A stretch of DNA of 64,000 nucleotides from Corynespora cassiicola (Eukaryota; Ascomycota; Dothideomycetes; Pleosporales; Corynesporascaceae), in NCBI GenBank assembly GCA_022059125.1, contig JAEUWY010000012.1, forward strand, positions 62,001-126,000. The letters are read 5' to 3'. Below, piece by piece: positions 46,401 through 55,911 of the stretch. The number at the start of each line of letters is the position of its first letter. Position 1 is the stretch's first letter. The notes beneath the pieces were generated by a model that was not told the DNA's origin, did no database searches, and was given only the letters and a program-made list of their open reading frames with translations. The translations under genes and the position numbers were made by a program.

Positions 46401-47749
46401 TGTGAAGGTAATGCAAACAAGGCTAGCTCTTCATGGTGTTTTCCCATGTGGCGGCGAAGTTGGACTAGCGAAAGGCAAGTCTCGAGACAAAGTAAGCATC
46501 GAGCCGGCGAATCCATCGACGTAGTTCTTTCACAGCTACTCATGAGCTCTTCAAATCTTCGCGTGATAGCCCACTTTGCATGTTTCTCAGATATATGGTC
46601 TCGGAAAGCCGATGCAATGCTGAATCGCTGATTGCATCCATCCATACATTCCCACCACTTGCGATGTGCCTGCACTTCGTGGCTGAACCATTCATGGCGA
46701 GATTCATACGTGCGATCTGCAACCATGCAATCCTCAAAGGAGCAGACATAGGGTTGCAGATCACGGTAAACATGCTTGTGCCAAGCAGACGCATGGCGTA
46801 CTGATGTGAAACGGAAGCACAGCGGACATTCAAATGGGTCGCCATCCTGACCTTGCTCTGGTAGTGGAGGCGGACGTAGTTTGACAGGATTAGTCGAAGA
46901 TGATGCGTAGGAAGTCTGTGATAGCGTATCCTCAAACATTTCCTCGTCCAAGGCAATCGCCGTCTGAGTCTTGAGAGCTGAAGGAACAGAAGATGCCACA
47001 GTACTAGGCATATGCTCTGTGAGGGCTGGTTCGTTTTCTAATGTTTCTGCATCTGCGTTTCCAGGCTCTTTTTCCACTCGATCTTCAAGCCCCTTGGCTA
47101 GTTTGTTTCTATGGTCTTCACGATACCTGAGATACTGTCGCCTTCTTGAAATCGCCCTCCCCAATCGAAGAGTCAGGAATTGATCTGCTTGTGGAAACTT
47201 CCCGCGTACATGATCAATGTCAAAAGTTTCGTAGTAGGTCATGTCTATGTGTTTTGACTCTTTGAACTGATCGTGCGGTGCCGGATTTCTGATACTCATG
47301 GAGAGTCTCATCAGCATAGTATTGATCTGGGCCACATTGGAAGCGAGTTGCTGGAGTTCGGTGGTGTCGGCAAGAGGTGTGCTGGCGTCAGAAATGTCAG
47401 AGTCAGAGTCTGATAAATCCTCCCATGGAATTCTCTGGCCAGATATAATTTCCATCGCCTCTTGCAAGGCTGATTCGAGGTTTCGTAGCAAATCCATCAC
47501 CCTGTCACGGATATGCGATGCCTCTCGGAGCCTGTAGTCGAGAGAACTCTTTCCCTTGCGGTGGGCAGCTATGTTGCCGCACCACAATCTGAAACGACCC
47601 AGTTCATCGTTGACGGCATCCTTTGGTATCTTATCGCGGATGTTCTGGCCTGCTTGCTTGAGGCGAGTTAAGACTTCGTAAAAGGCGGCGAAACAGGTTT
47701 CGACATGTAGTGCGATTGATGTTGAACCATCAACAAGATGGGTATCCAT
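42905..47749 (-). CDS. giant multi-zinc-finger protein (C2H2 array, RanBP2-like end)
   Basis: Two exons, 47749-46122 and 46061-42905, joined over a 60 bp intron (GTACAA...ACAG), give 1594 aa. Unspliced, it would look like two genes; the join completes a C2H2 finger (CGRSYRDENALRKHQTKFGH). Residues about 1-200 are helical and resemble the N-terminal domain shared by fungal C2H2 proteins and STAND receptors (CFAAFYEVLTRL, ELGRFRLWCGNIAAHRKG). C2H2 fingers lie at about 305-470, ending in the fungal-specific HMGKHHEELALFALP. After the junction come another finger and a Cys-rich segment (CKMCRVDIG, CRCPECNEH). About 700 disordered residues follow, with five 19-residue Tyr/Pro/Asn repeats, a CQDCG...H finger and a (DG)n run. 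The last 30 residues are a RanBP2-type finger (MWFCGNCRAANSS, CPACGHYP). Probably a nuclear or signalling scaffold; function unknown. Confidence 0.82.
43440..43486. repeat. hexamer GTCGCC repeat coding (Asp-Gly)n
   Basis: About six GTCGCC-like units, read on the minus strand as alternating Asp-Gly in the zinc-finger protein. Confidence 0.85.
43840..44125. repeat. 57-bp coding minisatellite, about five copies
   Basis: Within the giant zinc-finger gene. On the minus strand each unit encodes 19 residues of the type VYKYPxYxSYPAxNETNNN. Copies differ at several residues but keep exact length, so the frame is preserved. Confidence 0.88.
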
Positions 47750-48003
47750 TTTTAGATGATATGGGTGCGAATGAGTGAAGAGAACAAGTTTTTAATGGCC
47801 TGCTTGCATCGAAGGAGGGGTTCGCGTGTTTTGGGGGCCAAAACAGTGGGATGTAGCACGTGGCCTTTTATCGCCGCCTGGGCATTTCGTGAGATTCCCC
47901 TCCACAGCCTGATTATGTTTTCGACCCTCCAGCCGAACATCGCAGCAATATATCCTACAGTATCACCTTCAAAGGTCTCGCATATCTCCTTTAATAAGCT
48001 CCC
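47750..48003. promoter_or_regulatory. 254 bp divergent promoter, zinc-finger / DUF7580-like pair
   Basis: The start codons of the two divergent genes are only 254 bp apart, so they must share promoter sequence. A TATATCC stretch lies near 47949-47955. No factor site can be named. Confidence 0.6.
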
Positions 48004-49799
48004 ATGTCCGGTCTAGAGCTCACAGGGGTCGTTTTAGGAGCGCTGCCCCTCATCATCTCGGCGTTGGAGCACTATGCCGAGGGTGTCGCGACCGCAAAGC
48101 GGTACTGGCGATACAAGAATGAGATCAAAGGGCTTCTACTTCGCATCGTCACAGAACGCGGAATTTTTATGAATACACTGGAGTTATTGCTCACCGGAAT
48201 CGTTAGGGTGGAGCACATGGAAGAGTTTCTGGCATCTCCCGGTGGAAAGGCATGGTCAGAAGCAGTCATTCAGCAGCAATTAGAAAACAGACTAAGGAAT
48301 GTATACAAGGCCTACCTTGACAACGTCAAAGAGATGGAAGAGTCCTTGAGAGTGATGATGAAGAAGCTAGGGCTAGACGCTGACGGAAAGGTATTATTGC
48401 TGCTCTATGTATTCGGATATTGCGCCTAGAGGAACATACTGACTTCTAATAGCCCCAATTCAGTGACCCGAACGCTTTCAAACAAGAGTACAAGCGATTG
48501 AAATTCAGCATAACCAAGTCCGAGTACGAAGACCAGCTTAGCAGACTTTCCAAATTCAACCAAGACTTGATCCGCATGACTAAACAGTCTCTGGAGCTGG
48601 AACCAACGCGAATGGATAAAAAAGCGAAAGCGGTATGTCCTGATTTCAACGCATTCCGCAGTTATGCAAGAAGCCTGTACGATACCCTAAGAGGCGGCCT
48701 ACAATGTTCTTGCCAGGGCCATACGGCGAACTTGCGACTTGAACATCGATCGCAGAATTTAAAAAGCGTTCCTCCGGAAAAAACTCCTTTCAGAGTTATA
48801 TTTTCATACAGCGCAGGGTCAGACTCACAGAGAGTTAGCTGGACAGAAGCTGACATTTGCTGCGTCATCGATGGATCGGGGAAAACTGCCACCGCTCTCA
48901 CACAAAATTCTGTGAGCACAGAGCCAAAAGCCAAGAGAAAGGTGCGATTTGGGCAAGCCGACTCTCAAGAGCAATCTGCATCTGCTATACTAGCCACTGC
49001 CAGTGCTGTCCAGTCTGCGGTAGCCGATCCTACCGCTGATCGGATCCATGACCTCTGCAAGGCCCTCCAGAGCTTAAACCAGCCATATAGAGATATGTGC
49101 ATTGGCTATCTTTTCGACAAATTAAAGCGAAAACATGGAATATATCCGCTTCCCCCGCCAGTATCTGCAGTTCACCAACACCAATGGGTAGCGTATTCAT
49201 TACGCGATGTGCTTTCTCACGACACCAAAGTGGGCCGTAAACTGAGTCAGCATGATAAACTCAAGGTCGCGATTGATGTTTCTTCAAGCGTTTTGCAACT
49301 TTACAACACTCCGTGGCTAAACGAAGAATGGAGCAAGGATGATGTCTTGTTTATTCAACGCCCCGGCTTTCCTCCATCATCGTTGTACGAGCATCCATTT
49401 GTTCGTAGGATACTTGGCTCTTCTCCAGATAAAACTTATTCCAAGCCATCAGGATCGACTTATAGTATTATCAGAAACCGAACGCTTTTCACGTTAGGAA
49501 TTCTTTTGATCGAGCTATGGTACGGAAAGTCTATCGAAGAGCTCCAAATCCCAGAAGACCTCAATTATCAAAATATAGCTGGTGTGGCGTGGGGTACCGC
49601 GTATCGCCTTGTTGAAGATGAACTCGAATTTGAAGCTGGACCGCGGTATTCTCTTGCGGTTCGACGATGCATCCGTGGAGACTTTGACCGCAGGGACAAG
49701 GATATGAGCTTAGAGGATGAAGACTTCCAGAGGGTCGTTTACAACGGCGTTGTTGCCCTTTTGGAGAAGACCTTTCAACAGTTCAACAGCCTGGATTGA
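48004..49799 (+). CDS. DUF7580-like protein with HeLo/prion-type N-terminus
   Basis: Two exons, 48004-48390 and 48453-49799, with a 62 bp intron (GTATTA...ATAG), give 577 aa. The N-terminus MSGLELTGVVLGALPLIISAL, then a helical bundle to about residue 180, is the pattern seen at the front of fungal HeLo-like and incompatibility-associated proteins. The C-terminal half (about 290-575) fits the fungal DUF7580 family: KHGIYPLPPP, LRDVLSHD, LSQHDKLKVAIDVSSSVLQL, TPWLNEEWSKDDVLFI and RTLFTLGILLIELWYGKS. The last two segments recall the C-lobe of protein kinases (helix E and helix F regions), but no HRD or DFG motif is visible, so any kinase-like fold would be inactive (inference). It is divergent from the giant zinc-finger gene. 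A role in self/non-self or stress signalling is plausible but unproven. Confidence 0.82.
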
Positions 49800-50563
49800 A
49801 GGAAACGGTGTGTCATACTCGATTTCTTACATTTGAGTTTGCAGGTATTCTAAGCTAGTCTTCGAGGCGGCTTGTTGTGGCTGGTCCTTTTTCATCAGCA
49901 CGAGAATATCATTGAATTACTAAACAGTTGACTGGTAACAGTGTGCACCAAAAGAAATGATTCAATCATATTTTGTCTGATTCACTCAGTAACAAATACA
50001 ATACCCAAGGTTCAGTTCATTTGCAATGTAAACGTGACAGTTGCGATGGCGAAAATGTGCCTTCGGTCAAACTCGACTGCGCCGCGCACGGACTTTGACC
50101 ACAACTCCGATATCCGAAAACTTTTCCGGAATCTCCGCATGTTTCCCGACAATCGCTTTGTGCAGCGTGCCTATGATTCGGTAACCTGTCTCTATATTGG
50201 CCGAGCCCCAGGGAAGCACCTACCTACATCTGAGCTCCGTCGGACATTCGGAGGGTCACTGTTCTCGTGAAATTCATTCGCATTGTAACGTTGCGCTCGG
50301 AAATAGAAACAAAGTTTCAGATGAAATAGTAGTCCGCAGATTGCATTGTGTGCTGCGTGGTCAATGCGCAAGTGTGATATAACCTTAGAAAGTATGAGGA
50401 AGACGTATGTGGTCATCTTCCCTGGATCTATCCATCCTCTTTCAAAGTCACTTTCAAAGCCATCATTTTCCAATCTTTGCGATAACGCTTAAACACTTGC
50501 TCAGGAAGCATAAACTTCTACTGTTCTTTTCTTTTCTTTGCCTCAAAAGTGTCGGCCAGCAAA
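49800..50563. other. AT-rich intergenic
   Basis: 764 bp without a supportable gene; promoter side of the first small secreted protein gene. Confidence 0.45.
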
Positions 50564-51058
50564 ATGCGCACCACATTCATTCTCGTCAGTGCCTGTGCTT
50601 TTCTCTTGCATGGGGCCACAGCTACCTGGGACGATGTCAACGCAATGGTAGCTGCCGGAAACATCACCTGTAACTCGACAGTCCCAATGGATTCGACTGA
50701 TAGCTCTATAATCGAGGATTTCAACAGTCGCGCTGCAGGCTACGTCGATGTTACGTGCACGTTGGCAGGGGCGAAAGGCGTTACCAACTTCACCATGCCC
50801 GATGATCCTGTCACTTGGCACAGCGTGCTAAACGAGCCGTTGACATCAGACTCCAATCTATACCATCTTTGTGCTATCGCTTATATGGCTCTCATCGATA
50901 AGTGCATGAAGGACGAGCAAGTTTGGGGTGGAACCATCCATTTGGAGAATGGAGAGCACACCATATCTCATGGATTTGTCGAGCCTGTTCCTGGAGATGG
51001 CTCGGAGGGATCTAAGGCATGGTGCTTGTATAGAGGTGATGATTTGTGTGAAGGTTAA
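50564..51058 (+). CDS. small secreted Cys-containing protein, copy 1
   Basis: Single exon, 164 aa from the ATG at 50564 (an earlier GTG-led frame extension is not used). MRTTFILVSACAFLLHGATA is a clear signal peptide. The mature chain of about 144 aa has six Cys (in ITCNS, VTCTL, HLCAI, DKCMK, AWCLY and DLCEG), enough for three disulfides, and N-X-S/T sites. No family recognised. It shares ITCNSTVPMD and the CMKDEQVWGGTIHL...GEHTI block with the next gene, so the two are paralogues. Small size, Cys and an AT-rich setting suggest an effector-like or cell-surface protein, but this is inference. Confidence 0.75.
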   Translation: MRTTFILVSACAFLLHGATATWDDVNAMVAAGNITCNSTVPMDSTDSSIIEDFNSRAAGYVDVTCTLAGAKGVTNFTMPDDPVTWHSVLNEPLTSDSNLYHLCAIAYMALIDKCMKDEQVWGGTIHLENGEHTISHGFVEPVPGDGSEGSKAWCLYRGDDLCEG

Positions 51059-51915
51059 TCGGATCAGTATTCGAATGATCCTGGACGGGTCAGGCACCGG
51101 GTCAAGGACATCAACAAGAGACAAGAGACGTATCTCAAAGATAATTGTTGTTTATTCAGAGCGACTCCATACAAAGGAGAACATAGCAGGCTCTTTCTCC
51201 AATAGTAGGGTCACATAGAGAATCTGAAATTAATATGCCAACAAATTAACCCAATCACGCTGCCTCAGGGCTTACTTACATGTATTTTTGTCTCACTCAA
51301 GTTCCAAGGTTGCCAACTGGCACATTATTGGTTTACTATCTTGTTTTCTTACTTTAAATTTGATCTTTACCTAGTTTATAAACTATTCTTAGCACCAGAG
51401 GGATATTTGGTGGTGATGGACAAAGCAGATTTCGCTGTTTAGGATGGCTCTGATGGACATATCCCTGAAACTCTGCGCTCTGCAGCCGTACACTTGGCCT
51501 ATATGAAGTCTGATTGAACTATTAGACGATAAAAAGAGCCATAAGGAAACTAACTCAAGGATATACGGGCATACTGAATTCATCAACCACGCCGCATGCA
51601 TTGTTGCACTGCATGTTGCGAACGAAAAACAACGCAATTGCTTCAAAACGAATCTTGCGCACAATTACGTCGGGAAGGGACATCACGCAATATTCTACCA
51701 GCGAAGGAAAACAACGGAAACAAAGCTTGAGAATGCGCATATAAAACATCATAAAGTACTGTTTGGCGGATCAAGATCCAAGCCATCCATTCACACCGAG
51801 CATTTTCCCTCCAGCTGGCCTGGTTTGCAAATTCTTTTACAAGCTACATTCCTCTCTTATCTTCTAAAGATCCCAAATCCTCGATTCCATCTCAAGGAAC
51901 CATTCCATTGCCAAT
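51059..51915. other. AT-rich intergenic between the secreted paralogues
   Basis: 857 bp with no supportable gene. Short minus-strand frames only. Confidence 0.45.
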
Positions 51916-52391
51916 ATGCGCGCTGCCATCACCCTCACTGCGGCCCTCTCATCCGCCTTGATCCCATCACCACGACATACTCGATTAGCGCCATCAACGA
52001 AGGGAAATTGACCTGCAACATGTCCGTTCCCCTTGATCTTTCCCGCAGCGGGTGGCCCAGCTTCGATCCTGTCAGCCAAGCTTGCGTGACGAGCAATGTA
52101 GCGGGAATCCTGAACACGACGGTGCCCGTCGGGGGAGTCAACGCAACATACCGCAGTGTCTTTTATAAGAAACTCGATGTCAGACCTGGTTGGACTAGAG
52201 CCTTTGCCACCTTTTCCTTTCACAGGATTACTACCGAGTGCATGCTCCACAAAAGCGTGATCGGCGGAACGCTGGTGACGAGCTTGGCAGAGTTTACCAT
52301 CTACGATGAGGAGGAAGAGGCGACGCCTGGATCTGAGGCGGAATTGGATCTCTGTCTTTCGGGAACGCAAGATGCCAGTAACTGCTTGTAG
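51916..52391 (+). pseudogene. small secreted protein, copy 2, frameshifted
   Basis: Related to the preceding gene: LTCNMSVPLD matches ITCNSTVPMD, and ECMLHKSVIGGTLV...AEFTI matches DKCMKDEQVWGGTIHL...GEHTI. The ATG at 51916 opens a good signal peptide, MRAAITLTAALSSALI, but that frame stops near 52012. The mature region (TTYSISAINEGKLTCN onward to the stop at 52391) is in another frame and has no signal peptide or suitable ATG. No GT donor lies between the signal-coding part and the shift, so splicing does not explain it. It is either a frameshift pseudogene or a one-base sequencing error around 51960-51980. The rest of the frame is open and unbroken. Confidence 0.65.
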
Positions 52392-53245
52392 AATGGTGGA
52401 ATATCTTAGATTATACCCTTTGATAATTTGGCTTAGAAATTATCTTGGAAATTTAAACATACTCTAGACCTATGTAGCGCAGCAAAGACTGATAAGATTT
52501 CTATCCCCCCTCTTTTATACCTTTTCAGCTTGCATCCAATCTGCTGCAGTGTTTATTTAGGCAGAAAATATTATTCAGCATTTTGGAGAGACAACTGAAT
52601 GGCTTCTGCAACTTTTTCTTTTAATGTCATCTCTTCTTTGCTGGTTATTTACTTTGCTATTCATATTATATAATCTAATAGAGCTCTCCAATAGACTTAT
52701 TAGCTTCTTTTTCCTACCTTTCCAGCAGTATCTCACACAACTCGAAATATATCTACCTGTGCTTACTGCTTATCATGTGCATTGTAATTTAACTCGGGCG
52801 CTCCTTGGGGAGGCATTAAATCATTTGTTATTACCCAGCCATCATGCTGCTGGTAAACCAGGCGTAGTATCATGCTTCACTTCCGATATGTTTGCGGCTT
52901 ATTGCGCTTGATAGAAGGGGGAAGGGTTACGTTGAACAGAATGACATGGCTAGTATGATTGATAGTTTCTCTTGGTATATTAAGCTACGTCATGCTTCAA
53001 ACACATGTTCTAATTCAACTGCATTTTAGCTTTTTCGACGGTTTAATCAAACTCGTATCTCACGTGAATCTAGTACTCCTTCACAGCCGATAACGGATTG
53101 AGTTGTAATCAGAATAGCTATTTATTGCATGGCATTAATAGGACTATATTCAGGTTTTAATTTACGTGGCAAAGCTATGTAGAGTAATTTCTGGGTCAAG
53201 CTTCACTATATAACCCCAAGTAGAGTCTGTTACTTACAAAGTCGT
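52392..53245. other. AT-rich intergenic
   Basis: 854 bp of AT-rich DNA. A 95-codon plus-strand frame (52624-52911) is hydrophobic by composition but without motif support. Confidence 0.45.
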
Positions 53246-54307
53246 TCAAGTAGACTTAGCACCCTTCTTCTTGGTAGGTTTGGCAGCTTTCTTAGTGGTA
53301 GGCTTAGCAGCTTTGGTAGTAATAGGTTTTACGGCCTTTTTAGTGGTAGTCGGAGCGGCTTTCTTGGTAGTAGTTGGGGCAACCTTTTTGGTGGAAGTGG
53401 GGACAGCCTTTTTGGTGGAAGATGGGACGGCCTTTTTGGTGGTAGTAGGGATGGCCTTTTTGGTGGTAGTGGGGGCGGCCTTCTTTGTAGTAGCCGTGGA
53501 AGAAGCACTGGCAGACTTCTGGGTAGAAGCAGTGGCGGAGGCGACAGACTTTGTAGAGGAAGGCGGCCTCATGGAGCAAGCACCGTTGGATGCATCGGCA
53601 CGCTTTCCTTTGGAGCCGCAGCTTGTCTTGCGGTTTGGCTTTGGCGCACCGCATCCCCCAAGGGCACGTTTCTTGCACTCACCAAGGGAGCCAGCGTTCT
53701 TGTCGCCTTCCTTGTAGCCTGATTGCCAAGTGAAGTTTCCGTCGGCGTCCTCCTTGGCCATGACATCCGATGGACTGGTAGCATCCTTGGCCATGTGATT
53801 GATTGACTTGATTCTGCCTTCGCGGAGTCCATCATGGAGGATATCGATTTCTTCGCGGGTGAAAAAGGACGCCTTCCCTGCCGTCTTGTATTCTATAGCT
53901 CCAAATACCAAGACATCTCCCTTGGCGTTCGCTGCCAGGGCCTTGGAAGACGCCTCTCCATCGTCTTCATCGACATCTGCATTGAATTCCTTGTACCATG
54001 GGTGATCGTCGGTATACGCGTTGAATACGTCGTCGTAATAGTAATAGCCGGGGTTCTTTTTCTTGAATGCTTTGAGTTGATCCATTGCCCCACCGCTGTA
54101 AAACAGGTAGCGGTCGGATTTCGGAAAGTACTTCTTGAGGTACGCTTCATATCTCTTCTGGCTGATAGAATTCGAGGCGCGTGCTTCCAAGGCCCTGTTG
54201 ACGTGGTCATCGGGCAGAGGTGAGGCGGTTACAATGCTTAGTAAGGATAGAAAAAGGAGGAAGATTGCCGTCAGGCTGGACCAGCCATAGCGAGAGGGAC
54301 GTGCCAT
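53246..54307 (-). CDS. secreted protein with Lys/Thr/Pro repeat tail
   Basis: Single exon, 353 aa from the ATG at 54307 (33 codons inside a longer open frame). The start fits a signal peptide: a basic MARPSRYGW, then a hydrophobic core (AIFLLFLSLLSIVTA). The middle (about 45-190) is globular and unrecognised: ISQKRYEAYLKKYFPKSDRY, NPGYYYYDDVFNAYTDDHPW and SFFTREEIDILHDGLREGR. A Cys/Lys-rich linker (about 215-245) follows. From about 265 to the end it is almost only Thr, Lys, Ala, Pro and Ser in 8-residue units such as APTTTKKA, about twelve times, encoded by 24-bp units. The tail is strongly basic and may be O-glycosylated or bind polyanions (inference). A TATATAAA box lies at 54494-54487, about 180 bp upstream. 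Confidence 0.75.
   Translation of the reverse strand: MARPSRYGWSSLTAIFLLFLSLLSIVTASPLPDDHVNRALEARASNSISQKRYEAYLKKYFPKSDRYLFYSGGAMDQLKAFKKKNPGYYYYDDVFNAYTDDHPWYKEFNADVDEDDGEASSKALAANAKGDVLVFGAIEYKTAGKASFFTREEIDILHDGLREGRIKSINHMAKDATSPSDVMAKEDADGNFTWQSGYKEGDKNAGSLGECKKRALGGCGAPKPNRKTSCGSKGKRADASNGACSMRPPSSTKSVASATASTQKSASASSTATTKKAAPTTTKKAIPTTTKKAVPSSTKKAVPTSTKKVAPTTTKKAAPTTTKKAVKPITTKAAKPTTKKAAKPTKKKGAKST
53266..53500. repeat. 24-bp coding minisatellite (Lys-Lys-Ala-x-Pro-Thr-Thr-Thr)
   Basis: About ten 24-bp units with small changes, read on the minus strand as TKKAxPTT repeats at the C-terminus of the secreted protein. Unit length keeps the frame. Confidence 0.9.
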
Positions 54308-54987
54308 GATGTTAGTTTGCGTGCGCCGAACCAAATCGATGGATTCTGGTCTAGGCTTGCAAACTCTCAAAAGCGACGGTGAGTTGGTAGAATGATAGAA
54401 AGACAAATATTAAAAGAGAGTAACCTGGAAAATGAGAGTGGGAGGTGTTTCTTGGGAAATGAAATGGTCGAGGACTTTGGCTTGCGTTTATATATGCAGA
54501 GTATTTGGGATGAGAGCAATTGACGAGTCGTAGCAATTTCGTAATCAGGACTGCTGGATTCGCGCGCGTACTGTACCGCAATCCAATCATCAAGTGGATG
54601 AGAAGGAACAATGGGGCCTAGGAATAGTAACCGGTGATTTCGCGAAAATTCTGGTTCCACGATCCGACCATTAATGGGTGGTAGGAATTCCGTAATGGGG
54701 GCCAGTAATACCGCCGAAGTCCTGTTCCATGACAAACCGGTCGAGATTTGACTGAAGCAACCATGCTAGTAGAGGGCGAGTCAGCAGCAGGGCGCGGAGG
54801 TCCGTGAAGGATGAAGCAGCTGATGTCAGCCCGGACATGGCCCCCACGTGGCTACCTTTTCTACGCTAGGCAAAAGGGGCAACCCCGCTTTTTGTATGCG
54901 TATAAAGAAGTGCGACTACCCGACACAAGCCATCATCGTTGTCACCACCACCGCCACTATCACCACAGCTACCACCACGATATCGCC
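54308..54987. promoter_or_regulatory. divergent promoter, secreted repeat protein / ankyrin gene
   Basis: 680 bp between divergent start codons. TATATAAA at 54494-54487 faces the minus-strand gene; TATAAAG at 54901-54907 lies 81-87 bp before the ankyrin ATG. A CACCAC-rich run immediately precedes that ATG. Confidence 0.5.
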
Positions 54988-55911
54988 ATGGCACAGCCGA
55001 CCATGGAGAACCTGAAGGACTTCCCAAGTATCTACAACTCGACCAGAGGTTTGGGCGACGTGCTCGTAGGCGAGGACACGGCCCGCCTTCTCATTGAAGC
55101 AAGCTCGTCTGGCAACGACACGGCTCTACAAAGCTTGCTATCGCAGCCAGAATGGATCAAAGAGATGCTCCAAGAACCGCACCGTATATATAGGGAGAGC
55201 CGTCCAAGCCAAGGTCCGAACGATACACGCCAAGTGACGGCAACGCCAATGTCAAACCTCGAGTGGGCTCTGACGGAAGCGGCTTCGAATGGGCATGCTG
55301 CCGTTGTGTCCACACTGTTTGCCTTTGCAAAAGACCAAGGCGTTGATCCTTCCCAAATCTTAGCAAAACCGACGGTGTACAGGATCATCGGAGGCGGAGA
55401 CGCCGCTATAGTCAAGGAGATAGCATTGGCAGATCCAGACATGATCCACCGGGACGTCGCTCACGGTGTGCTGCCACTTTACGAGGCCGTGAGGCGAAGG
55501 CGAACCGAAGTGGCCGCTGTGCTGCTCGAGCTCGGGGCGGATCCATTGAATTCTGCGACGAAAAGGATCGGGAGCTACAACTCGGCTCTGATGTCTCTCG
55601 CCGCCATGGCCGAAGGTCCACGCATGACTGAGTTGCTGTTGGAGCGCGGGACCCCCATCGCTCAGACGGGTGCGTTGCATACCGCCGCACATCGCGGCCA
55701 GCTCGATACTATGCGCCTCCTGATGCAACATGGCGCCGACGTGAACGAGGTCCTTTCTAACTGGCGGAGTTGGACGCCGCTGCATTTTGCCGCCTCCAAG
55801 GGCCAAGTCGACGCCATGAAGTTGCTGGAGGACAGTGGGGCGCGCTCGGACTTGAAGGACAAGGATGGGAAGACACCTGCGCAACTGCTGGAGGAGGCCA
55901 ATGCTGCTTAG
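54988..55911 (+). CDS. ankyrin-repeat protein
   Basis: Single exon, 307 aa from the ATG at 54988 (MAQPTMENLKDF, context GCCATGG). The open frame extends 59 codons upstream, but that part is His-rich, from a CAC repeat, and is judged 5' UTR. Ankyrin repeats are clearest in the second half: LPLYEAVRRRRTEVAAVLLE, then GALHTAAHRGQLDTMRLLMQ, then TPLHFAASKGQVDAMKLLED and DKDGKTPAQLLEEA. Weaker ones lie before (LEWALTEAASNGHAAVVSTL). About five to six repeats; no other domain. It is probably a cytosolic protein-binding module; the partner is unknown. Confidence 0.85.
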   Translation: MAQPTMENLKDFPSIYNSTRGLGDVLVGEDTARLLIEASSSGNDTALQSLLSQPEWIKEMLQEPHRIYRESRPSQGPNDTRQVTATPMSNLEWALTEAASNGHAAVVSTLFAFAKDQGVDPSQILAKPTVYRIIGGGDAAIVKEIALADPDMIHRDVAHGVLPLYEAVRRRRTEVAAVLLELGADPLNSATKRIGSYNSALMSLAAMAEGPRMTELLLERGTPIAQTGALHTAAHRGQLDTMRLLMQHGADVNEVLSNWRSWTPLHFAASKGQVDAMKLLEDSGARSDLKDKDGKTPAQLLEEANAA

